Assembly: GCA_015057365.1 (NCBI GenBank)
Contig: SVEN01000022.1
Location: forward strand, 1-39,885
Direction: 5' to 3'
DNA length: 39,885 bases
Origin: Lachnospiraceae bacterium
GTDB taxonomy: Bacteria > Bacillota > Clostridia > Lachnospirales > Lachnospiraceae
In this document: piece by piece, positions 31,709 through 39,885 of the stretch
Layout of the letters: the number at the start of each line of letters is the position of its first letter
Position numbering within the stretch: position 1 is the first letter of the stretch
Made by a program: the position numbers and the translations under genes
The notes under the pieces: generated by a model
Seen by the model: the letters and a program-made list of their open reading frames with translations, nothing else
Database searches by the model: none
What the model was told of the DNA's origin: nothing

Positions 31709-33115
31709 ATGGAACCAATTGTAATGATTAGTGTAATTGTGCTGATTGTGTTTGCGGCCTTTGCCGGTATCTTATCCAGATATCGTAAGTGTCCGTCCGA
31801 CAAGGTTATGGTTATCTACGGTAAGGTAGGCACCGACAAGAACGGTCAGCCGCGTAGTGCGAAGTGTATTCACGGTGGTGCGGCTTTCGTGGTACCGGTA
31901 ATCCAGTCTTATCAGTACTTAGACTTGACACCGATTTCGTTAAATGTAGATTTAAGAAATGCGCTTTCTAAGCAGAACATTCGTGTAGACGTTCCGTCCC
32001 GTTTCACCGTAGGTATTTCTACCGAGGACGGCATTATGCAGAATGCGGCAGAGCGTTTGCTTGGTCTTAAGTTAAACGAGATTCAGGAGCTGGCAAAGGA
32101 TATTATCTTCGGTCAGTTGCGTCTCGTTATCGCAACCATGGAGATTGAGGAAATCAACACCGACCGTGATATGTTCTTATTGGCAGTATCCAAGAACGTG
32201 GAAATCGAGCTTAAGAAAATCGGTCTTCGTCTCATCAACGTAAACGTAACCGATATTACCGATGAGTCCGGTTACATCGAGGCTCTCGGTAAGGAAGCAG
32301 CCGCAAAGGCAATCAACGATGCGAAGAAGAACGTAGCAGAGAAGGACAGAGACGGTGAAATCGGTCAGGCTCTCGCAAGAAAGGATCAGCGTATCCAGGT
32401 AGCAGCTGCAGATGCATCCGCTATCCAGGGTGAAAATGATGCAAAGATTGAAGTAGCACAGTCTGAGGCAAATCGTCGTGAGAAGGAGGCAGAGGCACTC
32501 CGTATCGCAACCGCAGCCGAGGCAGTACAGGCGGCAAAGGCAAAGCAGGAAGCATACATTGCTCAGCAGGAAGCAGAGCAGACCCGTGCACAGCTCGAAA
32601 TGGCAACCCAGCAGGCCGACGTCATCGTTAAGGCGCAGATTGCAAAAGAGCAGGCACAGATTGAAGCAGACGCAGAGGCAGAAGTTGCAAGACGTAAGGC
32701 ACAAGGTGAGGCAGACGCTATTTTCGCAAAGATGGCTGCAGAGGCTCGCGGTACCCAGGAACTCTTGGAGAAGCAGGCAGAAGGTATGCGTAAGCTCGTA
32801 GAAGCTGCCGGCGGAGATTCCGACAACGCAGTTAAGCTCATTCTTGCGGATAAGATGGAGCAGCTCCTTCAGATTCAGGTTGACGCGATTAAGAATATTA
32901 AGATTGATAAGGTTACTGTTTGGGACGGCGGTAAGAGCGGTGACGGCAAGACCGCTACCTCCGGTTTCCTTTCCGGTATGATGCAGGCTGTACCGCCGCT
33001 TAACGAAGTGTTTAAGCAGGTGGGTATGGAACTTCCGAACTTCCTCGGAAAGGAGAAGGAAGAGGGCGCTGTAGCCGAGACCGTAAAGACGGTTGAGACT
33101 CCGGTGGAAGAGTAA
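31709..33115 (+). CDS. floT: Flotillin-like SPFH-domain protein
   Basis: This 468-residue protein has an N-terminal membrane anchor (residues 3-24, IVMISVIVLIVFAAFAGIL), an SPFH/band-7 domain (about 28-200), and a long alanine/glutamate-rich coiled coil (about 205-385; repeated AEAE, QAEA and KEQAQIEAD patterns). A C-terminal tail follows. Bacterial flotillins scaffold ordered membrane regions and influence secretion, signalling and fluidity. The gene order nfeD-flotillin matches yuaF-yuaG of Bacillus. Codon use is strongly biased (CGT for Arg, GCA for Ala), which suggests high expression. AAAGGAGG lies upstream of the ATG, and a terminator follows. Confidence 0.94.
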   Translation: MEPIVMISVIVLIVFAAFAGILSRYRKCPSDKVMVIYGKVGTDKNGQPRSAKCIHGGAAFVVPVIQSYQYLDLTPISLNVDLRNALSKQNIRVDVPSRFTVGISTEDGIMQNAAERLLGLKLNEIQELAKDIIFGQLRLVIATMEIEEINTDRDMFLLAVSKNVEIELKKIGLRLINVNVTDITDESGYIEALGKEAAAKAINDAKKNVAEKDRDGEIGQALARKDQRIQVAAADASAIQGENDAKIEVAQSEANRREKEAEALRIATAAEAVQAAKAKQEAYIAQQEAEQTRAQLEMATQQADVIVKAQIAKEQAQIEADAEAEVARRKAQGEADAIFAKMAAEARGTQELLEKQAEGMRKLVEAAGGDSDNAVKLILADKMEQLLQIQVDAIKNIKIDKVTVWDGGKSGDGKTATSGFLSGMMQAVPPLNEVFKQVGMELPNFLGKEKEEGAVAETVKTVETPVEE

Positions 33116-33140
33116 TCACAAACAAATACGCAGTAAATAG

Positions 33141-33175
33141 AAGGGGCTGTTGCACTGAGTTGCACAGCCCCTTTG
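33141..33175 (+). terminator. Terminator after the flotillin gene
   Basis: AAGGGGCTGT (33141-33150) pairs with ACAGCCCCTTT (33164 onward), and TGCA/TGCA pairing is possible inside. A short T run follows. Confidence 0.85.
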
Positions 33176-33294
33176 TTCTTGTACAAAAACGTGTCCCGGA
33201 TGCTAACGAAGAATCTTCGAAAACTTTTGCAATACAGGGTGGGATATGCTATCATAGAAGCATGTGAAAATGATACGGAACGGAGGTGAATCGG

Positions 33295-35943
33295 TTGGCC
33301 GGAAGGAAGAAAAAAGAGCAAGCGGACGCAGAACAGGCGAAGGAAACTGTGACGGAAGAGAAACGGGAAACGGCAACACTGCCAAAGGACAGAGTCAAGG
33401 TTTCTGTCCGTACTCTTGTAGAGTTTATTATGCGGTCCGGGGACTTAGAGAGCGGAAGCGGCCGTATGGATGCGGATGCCATGCAGGCGGGCAGCCGGTT
33501 GCACCGTAAGATTCAGAAAAGCATGGGAAGCAATTACACCGCGGAGGTGCCGCTTTCAATCGAACTGCCGCTTTCGGACGGAGAGGAGAGCTTTCTTCTT
33601 GTGGTGGAAGGCCGTGCCGACGGTGTCATCCGGAATCAGGATGACAGTTTTATTATAGACGAAATCAAATGCACCTACCGGGATGTGAAAAGCTTTACGC
33701 AGGCGGAACAGGTCCATCTGGCCCAGGCCCGGTGCTATGCCTATATGTTGGGTGTGAAGGAAGGGAAATTAGGCGGAACGGCGGAGGACCTTTTCGGAGC
33801 AGAAGCCCCAGAGGAAAGCGCTCCGGAAACTGTGCCGGAGCAGGAAATTCCCTTCGGCATCCGTCTGACCTACTGTAACATCGAAACCGAGAATATCAAG
33901 CATTTTAACGAGGAATTATCTCCGAAGGAGCTGACGGCCTGGTTTGATGCATTAATCAAAGAATATGCCAAATGGGCGGCGTGGGAACGGCGCTGGAAAA
34001 AGCTACGGAACGCTTCCGCAAAGGAGTTGCAGTTCCCGTTTCCGTATAGGGAAGGACAGCGGGACTTTACCGCAGGAGTGTACCGTTCCATACTCCGGGA
34101 GAAGAAGCTTTTTGCCATGGCGCCCACCGGTGTCGGAAAGACGATATCTACGGTGTTTCCGGCAGTAAAAGCGGTGGGAGAGGGTCTCACGGAAAAGCTC
34201 TTTTATCTGACGGCAAAGACCATTGTCCGGACTGTGGCGGAAGAGACCTTTTCCATACTTTCGGACCGGGGACTTATGTTTAAAACCGTGACGATAACCG
34301 CTAAGGAGAAAATCTGCGTGCTGGAAAAGCCGGAGTGCAATCCTTTTACCTGTCCGCGGGCGAAAGGGCATTTCGACCGGGTCAACGATGCTCTGTTTGA
34401 TATGTTGACCAACGAAAAAAACATAACAAGAGAATTGATTGAAGCCTATGCCGAAAAGCATATGGTCTGCCCCTTTGAATTTTGTCTGGACCTGACTCTG
34501 TGGGCGGATGCGGTGATTTGCGACTATAACTACGTCTTCGATCCGACGGTGGCGTTAAAACGCTTCTTTGCGGGGGAGGGGAAAAACAACTTTGTATTTC
34601 TTGTAGATGAGGCCCATAACCTGCCGGAACGGGCAAGGGAAATGTACAGCGCGACTCTTTGGAAAGAGGAGTTTTTAAACGTAAAACGACTGCTGGGAAA
34701 GCAACAACCGCAACTTGCGAAGCGCCTGGAGGCCTGCAATAAGGAGCTGCTGCGTCTAAAAAGAGAGTCGGAGGGCTTTACGGAGTATACGGAGTTTGGG
34801 ACGCTGGCCATGAGCCTTACAAGACTGATGACGGAGTGCGAGGAGTACCTAAAGGATGACAAACGCCCGGGAACCGAGCGGGAGGCGGTGTTAAATCTTT
34901 ACTTTGAAGCCCGGCATTTCCTGGCGATGTATGATTTTTCCGATACGGATTACCGGTTCTATACCGCCTACGGGGAGGACGGCTCCTTTTATGCCAGAGT
35001 GCAATGCATGCAGCCGGCCAGAGCACTGGCGGAGCAGTTAAAGAAAGGGAAAAGTGCGGTGTTTTTCTCGGCCACCCTGCTTCCGGTACGGTATTATATG
35101 GAAGAATTGGGAGGAAACGAGGAGGACTATGCCATCTATGTGCCGTCGCCTTTTGCCAAGGAACAGCGTTTGGTGGCGGTGGCCTGTGATGTAAACTTCC
35201 GCTACGCCAACCGCGGGCGGGCGATGTATGAAAAGGCGGCGGACTATATCCTGCAATTTGCAAAAGCAAAGCGGGGCAACTATTTTGTGTTCTTTTCCTC
35301 TTACCGGATGCTGCAGGATGTGGCGGAGGTGTTGGAGGAACGGCTGACGGACGATTTGCAGACCTGCCTGCCGGAGTGGGAAAAAGACATCGGTGATACC
35401 GCATCTGAAGCAAGCACACAGCCGGGGGAAAACGAAGACCGGCAGAGACCAACGGTCAGCCTGCATCGTCAGAAAACCAACATGACGGAAACCGAGCGGG
35501 AGGAGTTTCTTGCCCGGTTTACCGCGGAGACCGAAGATACCCACATCGGACTGTGTGTGCTGGGCGGCATTTTCGGAGAAGGCATCGACTTAAAGGGAGA
35601 ACGTCTCATCGGTGCGGTGATTGTAGGGACCGGACTGCCGTTAGTGTGTGACGAGCGGGAATTGTTCCGACGTTATTATGAGGAACGGGAGGAGGGTGCC
35701 CGGGACGGTTTTTCCTGTGCATACCTGTATCCGGGCATGAACAAAGTAGAGCAGGCAGCGGGGCGGGTCATCCGTACCATGGAGGACAAGGGTGCGGTAC
35801 TGCTTTTGGATGACCGATTTGCGAAAAGTCAGTACACGGCACTGTTTCCGAAGGAATGGTATCCTTACGAGACGGTGACCCTTGGTTCTATGCCGGAGGT
35901 ACTGAGGAGTTTCTGGAAAAGCAACCCGGAAACAGAGGTGTGA
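33295..35943 (+). CDS. RecB/Cas4-like nuclease fused to a DinG/XPD-type Fe-S helicase
   Basis: This 882-residue protein begins with a PD-(D/E)XK nuclease domain of the RecB/Cas4 type (about 40-150). Its motifs are His in GSRLHRKIQ, Asp in GRADGV, DEIK as the catalytic E-x-K, and a late QxxxY-like QARCYAYML. A superfamily 2 helicase follows: motif I APTGVGKT, four cysteines suited to a 4Fe-4S cluster (ICVLEKPECNPFTC, then HMVCPFEFC), DEAH box VDEAHNLPE and motif VI QAAGRVIRT. Such proteins unwind 5'-3' and may trim single-stranded flaps, as in Dna2-like repair. I choose TTG 33295 because GGAGG is 8 nt upstream; GTG 33286 overlaps that site. Two MutS-like genes follow after a terminator/promoter. 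Confidence 0.9.
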   Translation: MAGRKKKEQADAEQAKETVTEEKRETATLPKDRVKVSVRTLVEFIMRSGDLESGSGRMDADAMQAGSRLHRKIQKSMGSNYTAEVPLSIELPLSDGEESFLLVVEGRADGVIRNQDDSFIIDEIKCTYRDVKSFTQAEQVHLAQARCYAYMLGVKEGKLGGTAEDLFGAEAPEESAPETVPEQEIPFGIRLTYCNIETENIKHFNEELSPKELTAWFDALIKEYAKWAAWERRWKKLRNASAKELQFPFPYREGQRDFTAGVYRSILREKKLFAMAPTGVGKTISTVFPAVKAVGEGLTEKLFYLTAKTIVRTVAEETFSILSDRGLMFKTVTITAKEKICVLEKPECNPFTCPRAKGHFDRVNDALFDMLTNEKNITRELIEAYAEKHMVCPFEFCLDLTLWADAVICDYNYVFDPTVALKRFFAGEGKNNFVFLVDEAHNLPERAREMYSATLWKEEFLNVKRLLGKQQPQLAKRLEACNKELLRLKRESEGFTEYTEFGTLAMSLTRLMTECEEYLKDDKRPGTEREAVLNLYFEARHFLAMYDFSDTDYRFYTAYGEDGSFYARVQCMQPARALAEQLKKGKSAVFFSATLLPVRYYMEELGGNEEDYAIYVPSPFAKEQRLVAVACDVNFRYANRGRAMYEKAADYILQFAKAKRGNYFVFFSSYRMLQDVAEVLEERLTDDLQTCLPEWEKDIGDTASEASTQPGENEDRQRPTVSLHRQKTNMTETEREEFLARFTAETEDTHIGLCVLGGIFGEGIDLKGERLIGAVIVGTGLPLVCDERELFRRYYEEREEGARDGFSCAYLYPGMNKVEQAAGRVIRTMEDKGAVLLLDDRFAKSQYTALFPKEWYPYETVTLGSMPEVLRSFWKSNPETEV

Positions 35944-36022
35944 CAAGCGGCGCTCCGGTAATCGGAGATGGTTTGAACGGATAAGCCGAAAATATGTACA
36001 AAAATGGAACAGATTGTGAATA

Positions 36023-36065
36023 TTTCCCCGGTGTTATTGACATGGCACCGGGGAAATTTTATACT
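36023..36065 (+). terminator. Terminator hairpin with the next promoter's -35 in its loop
   Basis: An 11-bp perfect inverted repeat, TTTCCCCGGTG (36023-36033) / CACCGGGGAAA (36046-36056), is followed by TTTTAT. Its 12-nt loop contains TTGACA (36037-36042). TATACT at 36060-36065 is 17 bp on, so the -10 coincides with the T tract. The same bases can end the helicase transcript and start the MutS-like operon. Confidence 0.8.
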
Positions 36066-36102
36066 GAAAATGAAGGAAAATTTGTGAGAATGGGAGGTAC
36101 TT

Positions 36103-37668
36103 ATGTATTCGGGTTTATTGGATTGTGAGGTTAGAGAAGAACAGGAAAGTACCGGGATGCCGGACTTTTTTATCGACCTGAATCTCAATCAGATTGTGAG
36201 AGAGCTACAGAACAATGTAGACGAGTATGATATCAGAAAAATGTACTACCGTCTGCCGGAAAACTACGAAACCGTCTGTTATCGTCAGGAGATTTTTCGG
36301 GAAATCTGGGGAAAGCGCCTGGAAAAGTCCTTGGATGCGTTTTCACAAAAAATGCGGGAAACCAGAAGATACAAGGCGCTGCACGACAAGGCGGAGAACA
36401 AGCAGCAGTATCAGATGTACTGGTTCAATGTAGTCAGTGAGTTTACGGACGGAGTGGATTTGCTTCGGGAAACTCTTCTGGAGGCGAAGCCGGATGCCAA
36501 AGGCCTTGCGGACCTCTTAGGGTATGTAGAGGAAATCTGCGGAAAAAAGCTGTGGGAAGAGTGCCGCAGGGACAAAGAGAAAATAAAAGGAATGCTGTCG
36601 AGCCTCCGGTTCGAACTCAGCATTGACGGAACGAACTTGCGGGTGAGAGCTCAACAAAGAGACGAGTACTATTTCGATAATTTGAAAAAGCTGTTTCCGC
36701 ATAAGTTTTCCGACCGGATGAATCCGGACGGGATTCCGTATGATTATCTGATTGCCAGTCCTTTTATTGCAAATGAGCAGCTGGGATATTTGGAATCGGA
36801 AATCGTCAGAATGTACCGCAGGAGACGCCCGGACTTTTTTAAGGAATTGGAAAAATTCTATAAGAACTATGAACATATCCTGGAAGAAAGTATGTACCGC
36901 GTGGAGGAGGAAGTGCAGTATTATCTGGCCTACTCCATGTTCCGGAAGGATATGGAGGCCAGAGGCTGTGTATTCTGTGAGCCGAAGGTACAGAACGGCG
37001 GCAGTGCCTTTGTGGCTCATGAGGTATACGATTTGGCACTGGCCAGAAAGAACCGTTTTGCGGATTTGGAGGTGGTCAGTAACTCTGTACAGTACCGGGA
37101 AGGGGAAAGGTTTTTTGTGGTAACCGGACCGAATCAGGGCGGAAAAACCACCTTTGCCCGAAGCCTCGGACAGCTGGTATACTTTGCCATGATGGGCCTG
37201 GCGGCACCGGCGGAATCGGCGGTAGTACCGTTCTTTGAGAAATTGCTGACGCACTTTTCCGTGGAGGAGAGCTTGGAGAGCGGACGCGGTAAGCTGCAGG
37301 AGGAGCTGGTGCGTTTAAAGCCGATGATGGAGGAGCAGAACGGAACGAGCTTTGTGATTCTGAACGAGTTGTTTACCACGGCGGCTACCTACGATGCCTT
37401 TGTTATGGGACAGAGAGTTATCCGCCATTTTGCGGACCAGGGGTGCCTCGGCGTCTATGTTACCCATATTGCGGAGCTTACGAAGGCCGGGGACGATGTG
37501 GCCAGTCTGGTGGCATTGGCGGACGAGAAGGACCACAAAAAGCGTACCTTCCGCGTAGAGCGTAGGGAAGCAGAGGGCGTCGGTTATGCCGGCGATATTG
37601 TGGATAAACATCACCTGGGCTATGAAGAACTGTGCAAACGACTGGATGAGGGAGGGCTGACGAAATGA
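36103..37668 (+). CDS. Divergent MutS-family ATPase A
   Basis: This 521-residue protein keeps only the lever/clamp-like helical region and the MutS ATPase domain; the mismatch-recognition and connector domains of MutS are absent. Walker A is GPNQGGKTTF (about 342-351), and FSVEESLESGRGKLQEEL matches the MutS signature loop. The Walker B position reads VILNELFTTAAT, with Asn before the catalytic Glu where MutS has DE. VYVTHIAEL is the His-switch region. GGGAGG lies upstream of the ATG. It overlaps the second MutS-like gene by four bases (ATGA), so the two probably form an asymmetric heterodimer. The DNA substrate is unknown; mismatch repair itself is unlikely. Confidence 0.85.
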   Translation: MYSGLLDCEVREEQESTGMPDFFIDLNLNQIVRELQNNVDEYDIRKMYYRLPENYETVCYRQEIFREIWGKRLEKSLDAFSQKMRETRRYKALHDKAENKQQYQMYWFNVVSEFTDGVDLLRETLLEAKPDAKGLADLLGYVEEICGKKLWEECRRDKEKIKGMLSSLRFELSIDGTNLRVRAQQRDEYYFDNLKKLFPHKFSDRMNPDGIPYDYLIASPFIANEQLGYLESEIVRMYRRRRPDFFKELEKFYKNYEHILEESMYRVEEEVQYYLAYSMFRKDMEARGCVFCEPKVQNGGSAFVAHEVYDLALARKNRFADLEVVSNSVQYREGERFFVVTGPNQGGKTTFARSLGQLVYFAMMGLAAPAESAVVPFFEKLLTHFSVEESLESGRGKLQEELVRLKPMMEEQNGTSFVILNELFTTAATYDAFVMGQRVIRHFADQGCLGVYVTHIAELTKAGDDVASLVALADEKDHKKRTFRVERREAEGVGYAGDIVDKHHLGYEELCKRLDEGGLTK

Positions 37669-39263
37669 AGGTAACGTTACTGTATCCCGACAGAGAGTGG
37701 GGAAGAGAAAAGCTCTACTTTGACCGGGAGGAAATCGTTAAGGATTTGAACTTACATATTTTGTTCCGTGCGGCAGCCTCTCTTTACGACGAAGCGGCAG
37801 AGGCGGGGAAAACCGTGCAGGTAGCGAAAGAGCGGAACAATGATATTATGGATATGATGAAGCGTGTCATGCTGACGCCGCTTACAACCCCGGAGGAGGT
37901 GCTGTATCGTCAGCAGATGGTAAAAGAAGCCATCTCCAACTATGACCGGATGGATGAGTTTTACCGTAGAGTGAAGGCTGCGGTGGACGATATTGCAAAG
38001 TATACCACGGCAAAAAAGAAACAAAGCTACGGCAGCGGTACGGATTTGGGCCGGCGAAACGTGGCAAACGTGGAGTATCTGGAGCATATGGTACACCACA
38101 TCGGCAGGGTGAGGGATGCGCTGGAGGATTGGAGCCCACGCTTTGTGACGCCGGAAATGAAAAAGTTTTCGGAGGCCTTCTTTGAAGAATACTCGGCGGA
38201 GTTTATGCTTTGTCTGGAAAAGGTGGTAAGGGATTTACGTTCCTCCCTGACGGACGGAATTATCGACGTGACGGCGTCTCTGGGACCGGGACTTTTTATG
38301 TCCTCCATGACGTTAACCGATATTTGGGAGTCCAATAAAATAAAGCTTACCTTCTTGAAAAATGCGGCGGACCGGTTCGGAAAGTTCTGTAAGCAGTTGT
38401 TTACGGTGGAAGAGCTGGTATTCGAGGGAGAAAACCAGAACCTCTGGCAGGATATCTATGACATAAAAAATGCGGCCTTGGGCGGTCTTATGCGTCCGTT
38501 TGAAGGTTTTTTGGAGGAGCAGGAGGTATTCTTCTCAAAGCTCCACTCCCAGGCGGCGTTTTTGATGGGGGCGGCCAACTTATACCGCAGAATGAAGCGG
38601 ATGAATGTGGATATCTGTTTCCCGGAAATCATTGACAGGAAGCATATCCGCTTTGAAGGTCTGGTGGAGCTGAGCCTTGCCATTAATACGCTACGTTGTC
38701 CGGTGGACAATTCCCTGCAGGCAAGCGATAAGCGTCTGCTGGTGGTAACCGGAGCCAACCAGGGCGGTAAATCCACCTATTTGCGCAGTATCGGTATTGC
38801 CCAGATTATGATGCAGTGCGGCATGTATGTTCCGGCAAAGAGCTTTGCCAGCGGACTGTACAGCCGGGTATTTACCCACTTTACCCGCAGAGAGGACAGC
38901 GCCATGAACAGCGGCCGTCTCGATGAGGAGCTGGGCAGAATGGAGCGCATCATCGACAATCTGACCCAGGATTCTGTCCTGTTTTTAAACGAGTCCTTTG
39001 CCACCACCACGGAGAAGGAAGGCTCCATTATCGCGGAGGATATCACCACCGCTCTCTACGAGCGAGGCATCCGTGTTATGATGGTCACCCACCTGATGGC
39101 CTTTGCCCAGAGCTGCTACGCGAAAAAGTTAGAGCACGCAGTCTTCCTGTCCGCAGAGCGAAAAGAGGACGGAGAACGTACCTTCCGCATGGTGGAACAG
39201 GAACCGGAGCTGACCAGTTACGGATTGGATTTGTATGACAGTGTGTTGAGAAAAAATCATTGA
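37665..39263 (+). CDS. Divergent MutS-family ATPase B
   Basis: This 532-residue protein is a paralogue of the preceding one, with the same reduced domain set. Walker A is GANQGGKSTYLRS (about 362-374), and FTHFTRREDSAMNSGRLDEEL is the signature loop. The Walker B region reads LFLNESFATTTEKEG, again with Asn before Glu, and MVTHLMAF is the His-switch. The two proteins differ in their N-terminal helical parts, as expected for the two halves of a heterodimer. It is translationally coupled to the first by ATGA. The stop codon (39261-39263) overlaps the -35 element of the xylulokinase promoter, so no terminator separates them. Confidence 0.85.
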   Translation: MKVTLLYPDREWGREKLYFDREEIVKDLNLHILFRAAASLYDEAAEAGKTVQVAKERNNDIMDMMKRVMLTPLTTPEEVLYRQQMVKEAISNYDRMDEFYRRVKAAVDDIAKYTTAKKKQSYGSGTDLGRRNVANVEYLEHMVHHIGRVRDALEDWSPRFVTPEMKKFSEAFFEEYSAEFMLCLEKVVRDLRSSLTDGIIDVTASLGPGLFMSSMTLTDIWESNKIKLTFLKNAADRFGKFCKQLFTVEELVFEGENQNLWQDIYDIKNAALGGLMRPFEGFLEEQEVFFSKLHSQAAFLMGAANLYRRMKRMNVDICFPEIIDRKHIRFEGLVELSLAINTLRCPVDNSLQASDKRLLVVTGANQGGKSTYLRSIGIAQIMMQCGMYVPAKSFASGLYSRVFTHFTRREDSAMNSGRLDEELGRMERIIDNLTQDSVLFLNESFATTTEKEGSIIAEDITTALYERGIRVMMVTHLMAFAQSCYAKKLEHAVFLSAERKEDGERTFRMVEQEPELTSYGLDLYDSVLRKNH

Positions 39264-39289
39264 CAGCACCCCTATTTCATTGGTATTAT
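39260..39289 (+). promoter_or_regulatory. Promoter of the xylulokinase gene
   Basis: TTGACA (39260-39265) and TATTAT (39284-39289) with an 18-bp spacer. The -35 overlaps the stop codon of the MutS-like gene B. The leader contains a CTTTGCG (39303-39309) / CGCAAAG (39325-39331) stem. No catabolite-response site is clear. Confidence 0.68.
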
Positions 39290-39351
39290 TAAACTTAAGG
39301 TGCTTTGCGTAAGAACAGAGAGCGCGCAAAGGCAAAGAAAGGAGAACTAAC

Positions 39352-39885
39352 ATGTATTATTTAGGTGTAGATTTAGGTACCTCCTCCGTGAAGCTTGTGC
39401 TGATGGAGAGTGACGGTAAGATTGTGAAGACCGCAAGCCGTGAGTACGGTTTGTCCTTCCCGAAGCCGGGCTGGTCCGAGCAGAATCCGGAGGATTGGTT
39501 CGCAGGCTTTGAGAGCGGTATTGCAGAGATTTTTGACGGTCTCGATAAGAGCAAGCTTGCAGGTATCAGCTTCGGCGGACAGATGCACGGCCTTGTTATC
39601 TTAGATGAGAACGATAAGGTAATTCGTCCGGCCATCCTTTGGAACGACGGCAGAACCCAGGAGGAGTGTGACTACTTAAACAAGACCATCGGTCGTGAGA
39701 AGATTTCCTCTTACACCGCAAATATGGCGCTGACCGGTTTCACCGCTCCGAAGATTCTTTGGGTGAAGAAGAACGAGCCGGATAACTTTGCAAAGATTAA
39801 GAAGATTATGCTTCCGAAGGACTACCTTGCATACCTTCTTTCCGGTGTACACTGCACCGATGCTTCCGATGCTGCAGGTATGCTT
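39352..39885 (+). CDS. xylB: Xylulokinase (5' part; runs off the window)
   Basis: The first 178 residues of a FGGY-family sugar kinase are present. The N terminus YYLGVDLGTSSVKLVLMESDG is the phosphate-1 motif, and PGWSEQNPEDWFAG, ISFGGQMHGLVILD and RPAILWNDGRTQEEC are typical of XylB, which phosphorylates D-xylulose. Good ribosome binding (AAAGGAG) precedes ATG 39352. A xylose pathway gene here fits the plant-glycan enzymes on the left of the window, although they lie 29 kb away. Codon use is biased as in highly expressed genes. Confidence 0.92.
   Translation, partial: MYYLGVDLGTSSVKLVLMESDGKIVKTASREYGLSFPKPGWSEQNPEDWFAGFESGIAEIFDGLDKSKLAGISFGGQMHGLVILDENDKVIRPAILWNDGRTQEECDYLNKTIGREKISSYTANMALTGFTAPKILWVKKNEPDNFAKIKKIMLPKDYLAYLLSGVHCTDASDAAGML

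Noticed and set aside
33116..33294. Possible small gene between flotillin and the helicase
   Set aside because: The interval holds a terminator and AT-rich sequence only; the open frames there are antisense tails of flanking genes.
1..39885. Prophage, insertion sequence or genomic island boundaries
   Set aside because: No integrase, transposase, tRNA target or direct-repeat attachment site seen; the gene content is ordinary chromosomal except the small TA-like module.

Overview
The window looks like a chromosomal segment of a spore-forming Clostridia bacterium, most likely Lachnospiraceae. I infer this from the sporulation genes (spoVAD, spoVAE), a DUF6145-like protein typical of that family, AGGAGG-type ribosome binding sites, TTGACA-N17-TATAAT-type promoters, moderate GC content and the overall gene repertoire. 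I see no rRNA, tRNA, CRISPR array, insertion sequence or phage structural gene. The lineage is inferred from remembered protein families, not from a database search.

Left part (1-5626): an NAD(P) salvage island. A membrane protein of unknown function (317-817) and a five-gene run (nicotinamidase, a short PRPP-synthetase homologue, a NAMPT-family phosphoribosyltransferase, NAD synthetase and an NrtR-like Nudix regulator; 972-5450) each follow nearly identical 67-bp promoters. Both promoters carry three GATANTATC-type sites with the same 23- and 14-bp spacing, so the last gene probably regulates both units. The enzymes fit a deamidated route (nicotinamide to nicotinate to NaMN, then NaAD to NAD), provided that the NAMPT homologue accepts nicotinate. 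It lacks the Asp that selects for the amide in the human enzyme.

5660-10203 (minus strand): cytoplasmic glycan degradation, with a type-B carboxylesterase, a GH43 enzyme and a GH27 enzyme. 10441-12370: a small orphan protein and a MATE exporter. 12381-14928: vitamin B6 salvage, with a C-terminally truncated MocR/PdxR-type regulator, pyridoxal kinase and an ECF S component. 15119-16577: spoVAD-spoVAE without an adjacent spoVAC. 16717-18860: a trigger-factor-like lipoprotein translationally coupled to ornithine carbamoyltransferase. 18970-23450: a LiaF-like membrane protein, a DUF6145-like protein, coaX-dusB, and asd.

23534-24976: a toxin-antitoxin-like pair. An HTH plus DUF3990 (ADP-ribosyltransferase-like) protein overlaps its partner, and a 23-bp direct repeat brackets the promoter. 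25108-26788 (minus): an ECF sigma operon with a recognisable autoregulatory promoter and two membrane proteins; a large fused ABC exporter (27080-30025) is divergent from it. 30158-33115: an HTH/TPR regulator divergent from an NfeD-flotillin membrane-microdomain operon.

33295-39263: DNA metabolism. A RecB/Cas4-like nuclease fused to a DinG/XPD-type iron-sulfur helicase is followed by two overlapping, divergent MutS-like ATPases. The window ends inside a xylulokinase gene.

The most promising leads for something undescribed are the NAD island with its duplicated three-site operator and unknown membrane protein, the HTH-DUF3990 module, the nuclease-helicase plus paired MutS-like cluster, and a small hairpin with an invariant CGGAGG bulge that occurs twice with compensatory changes.
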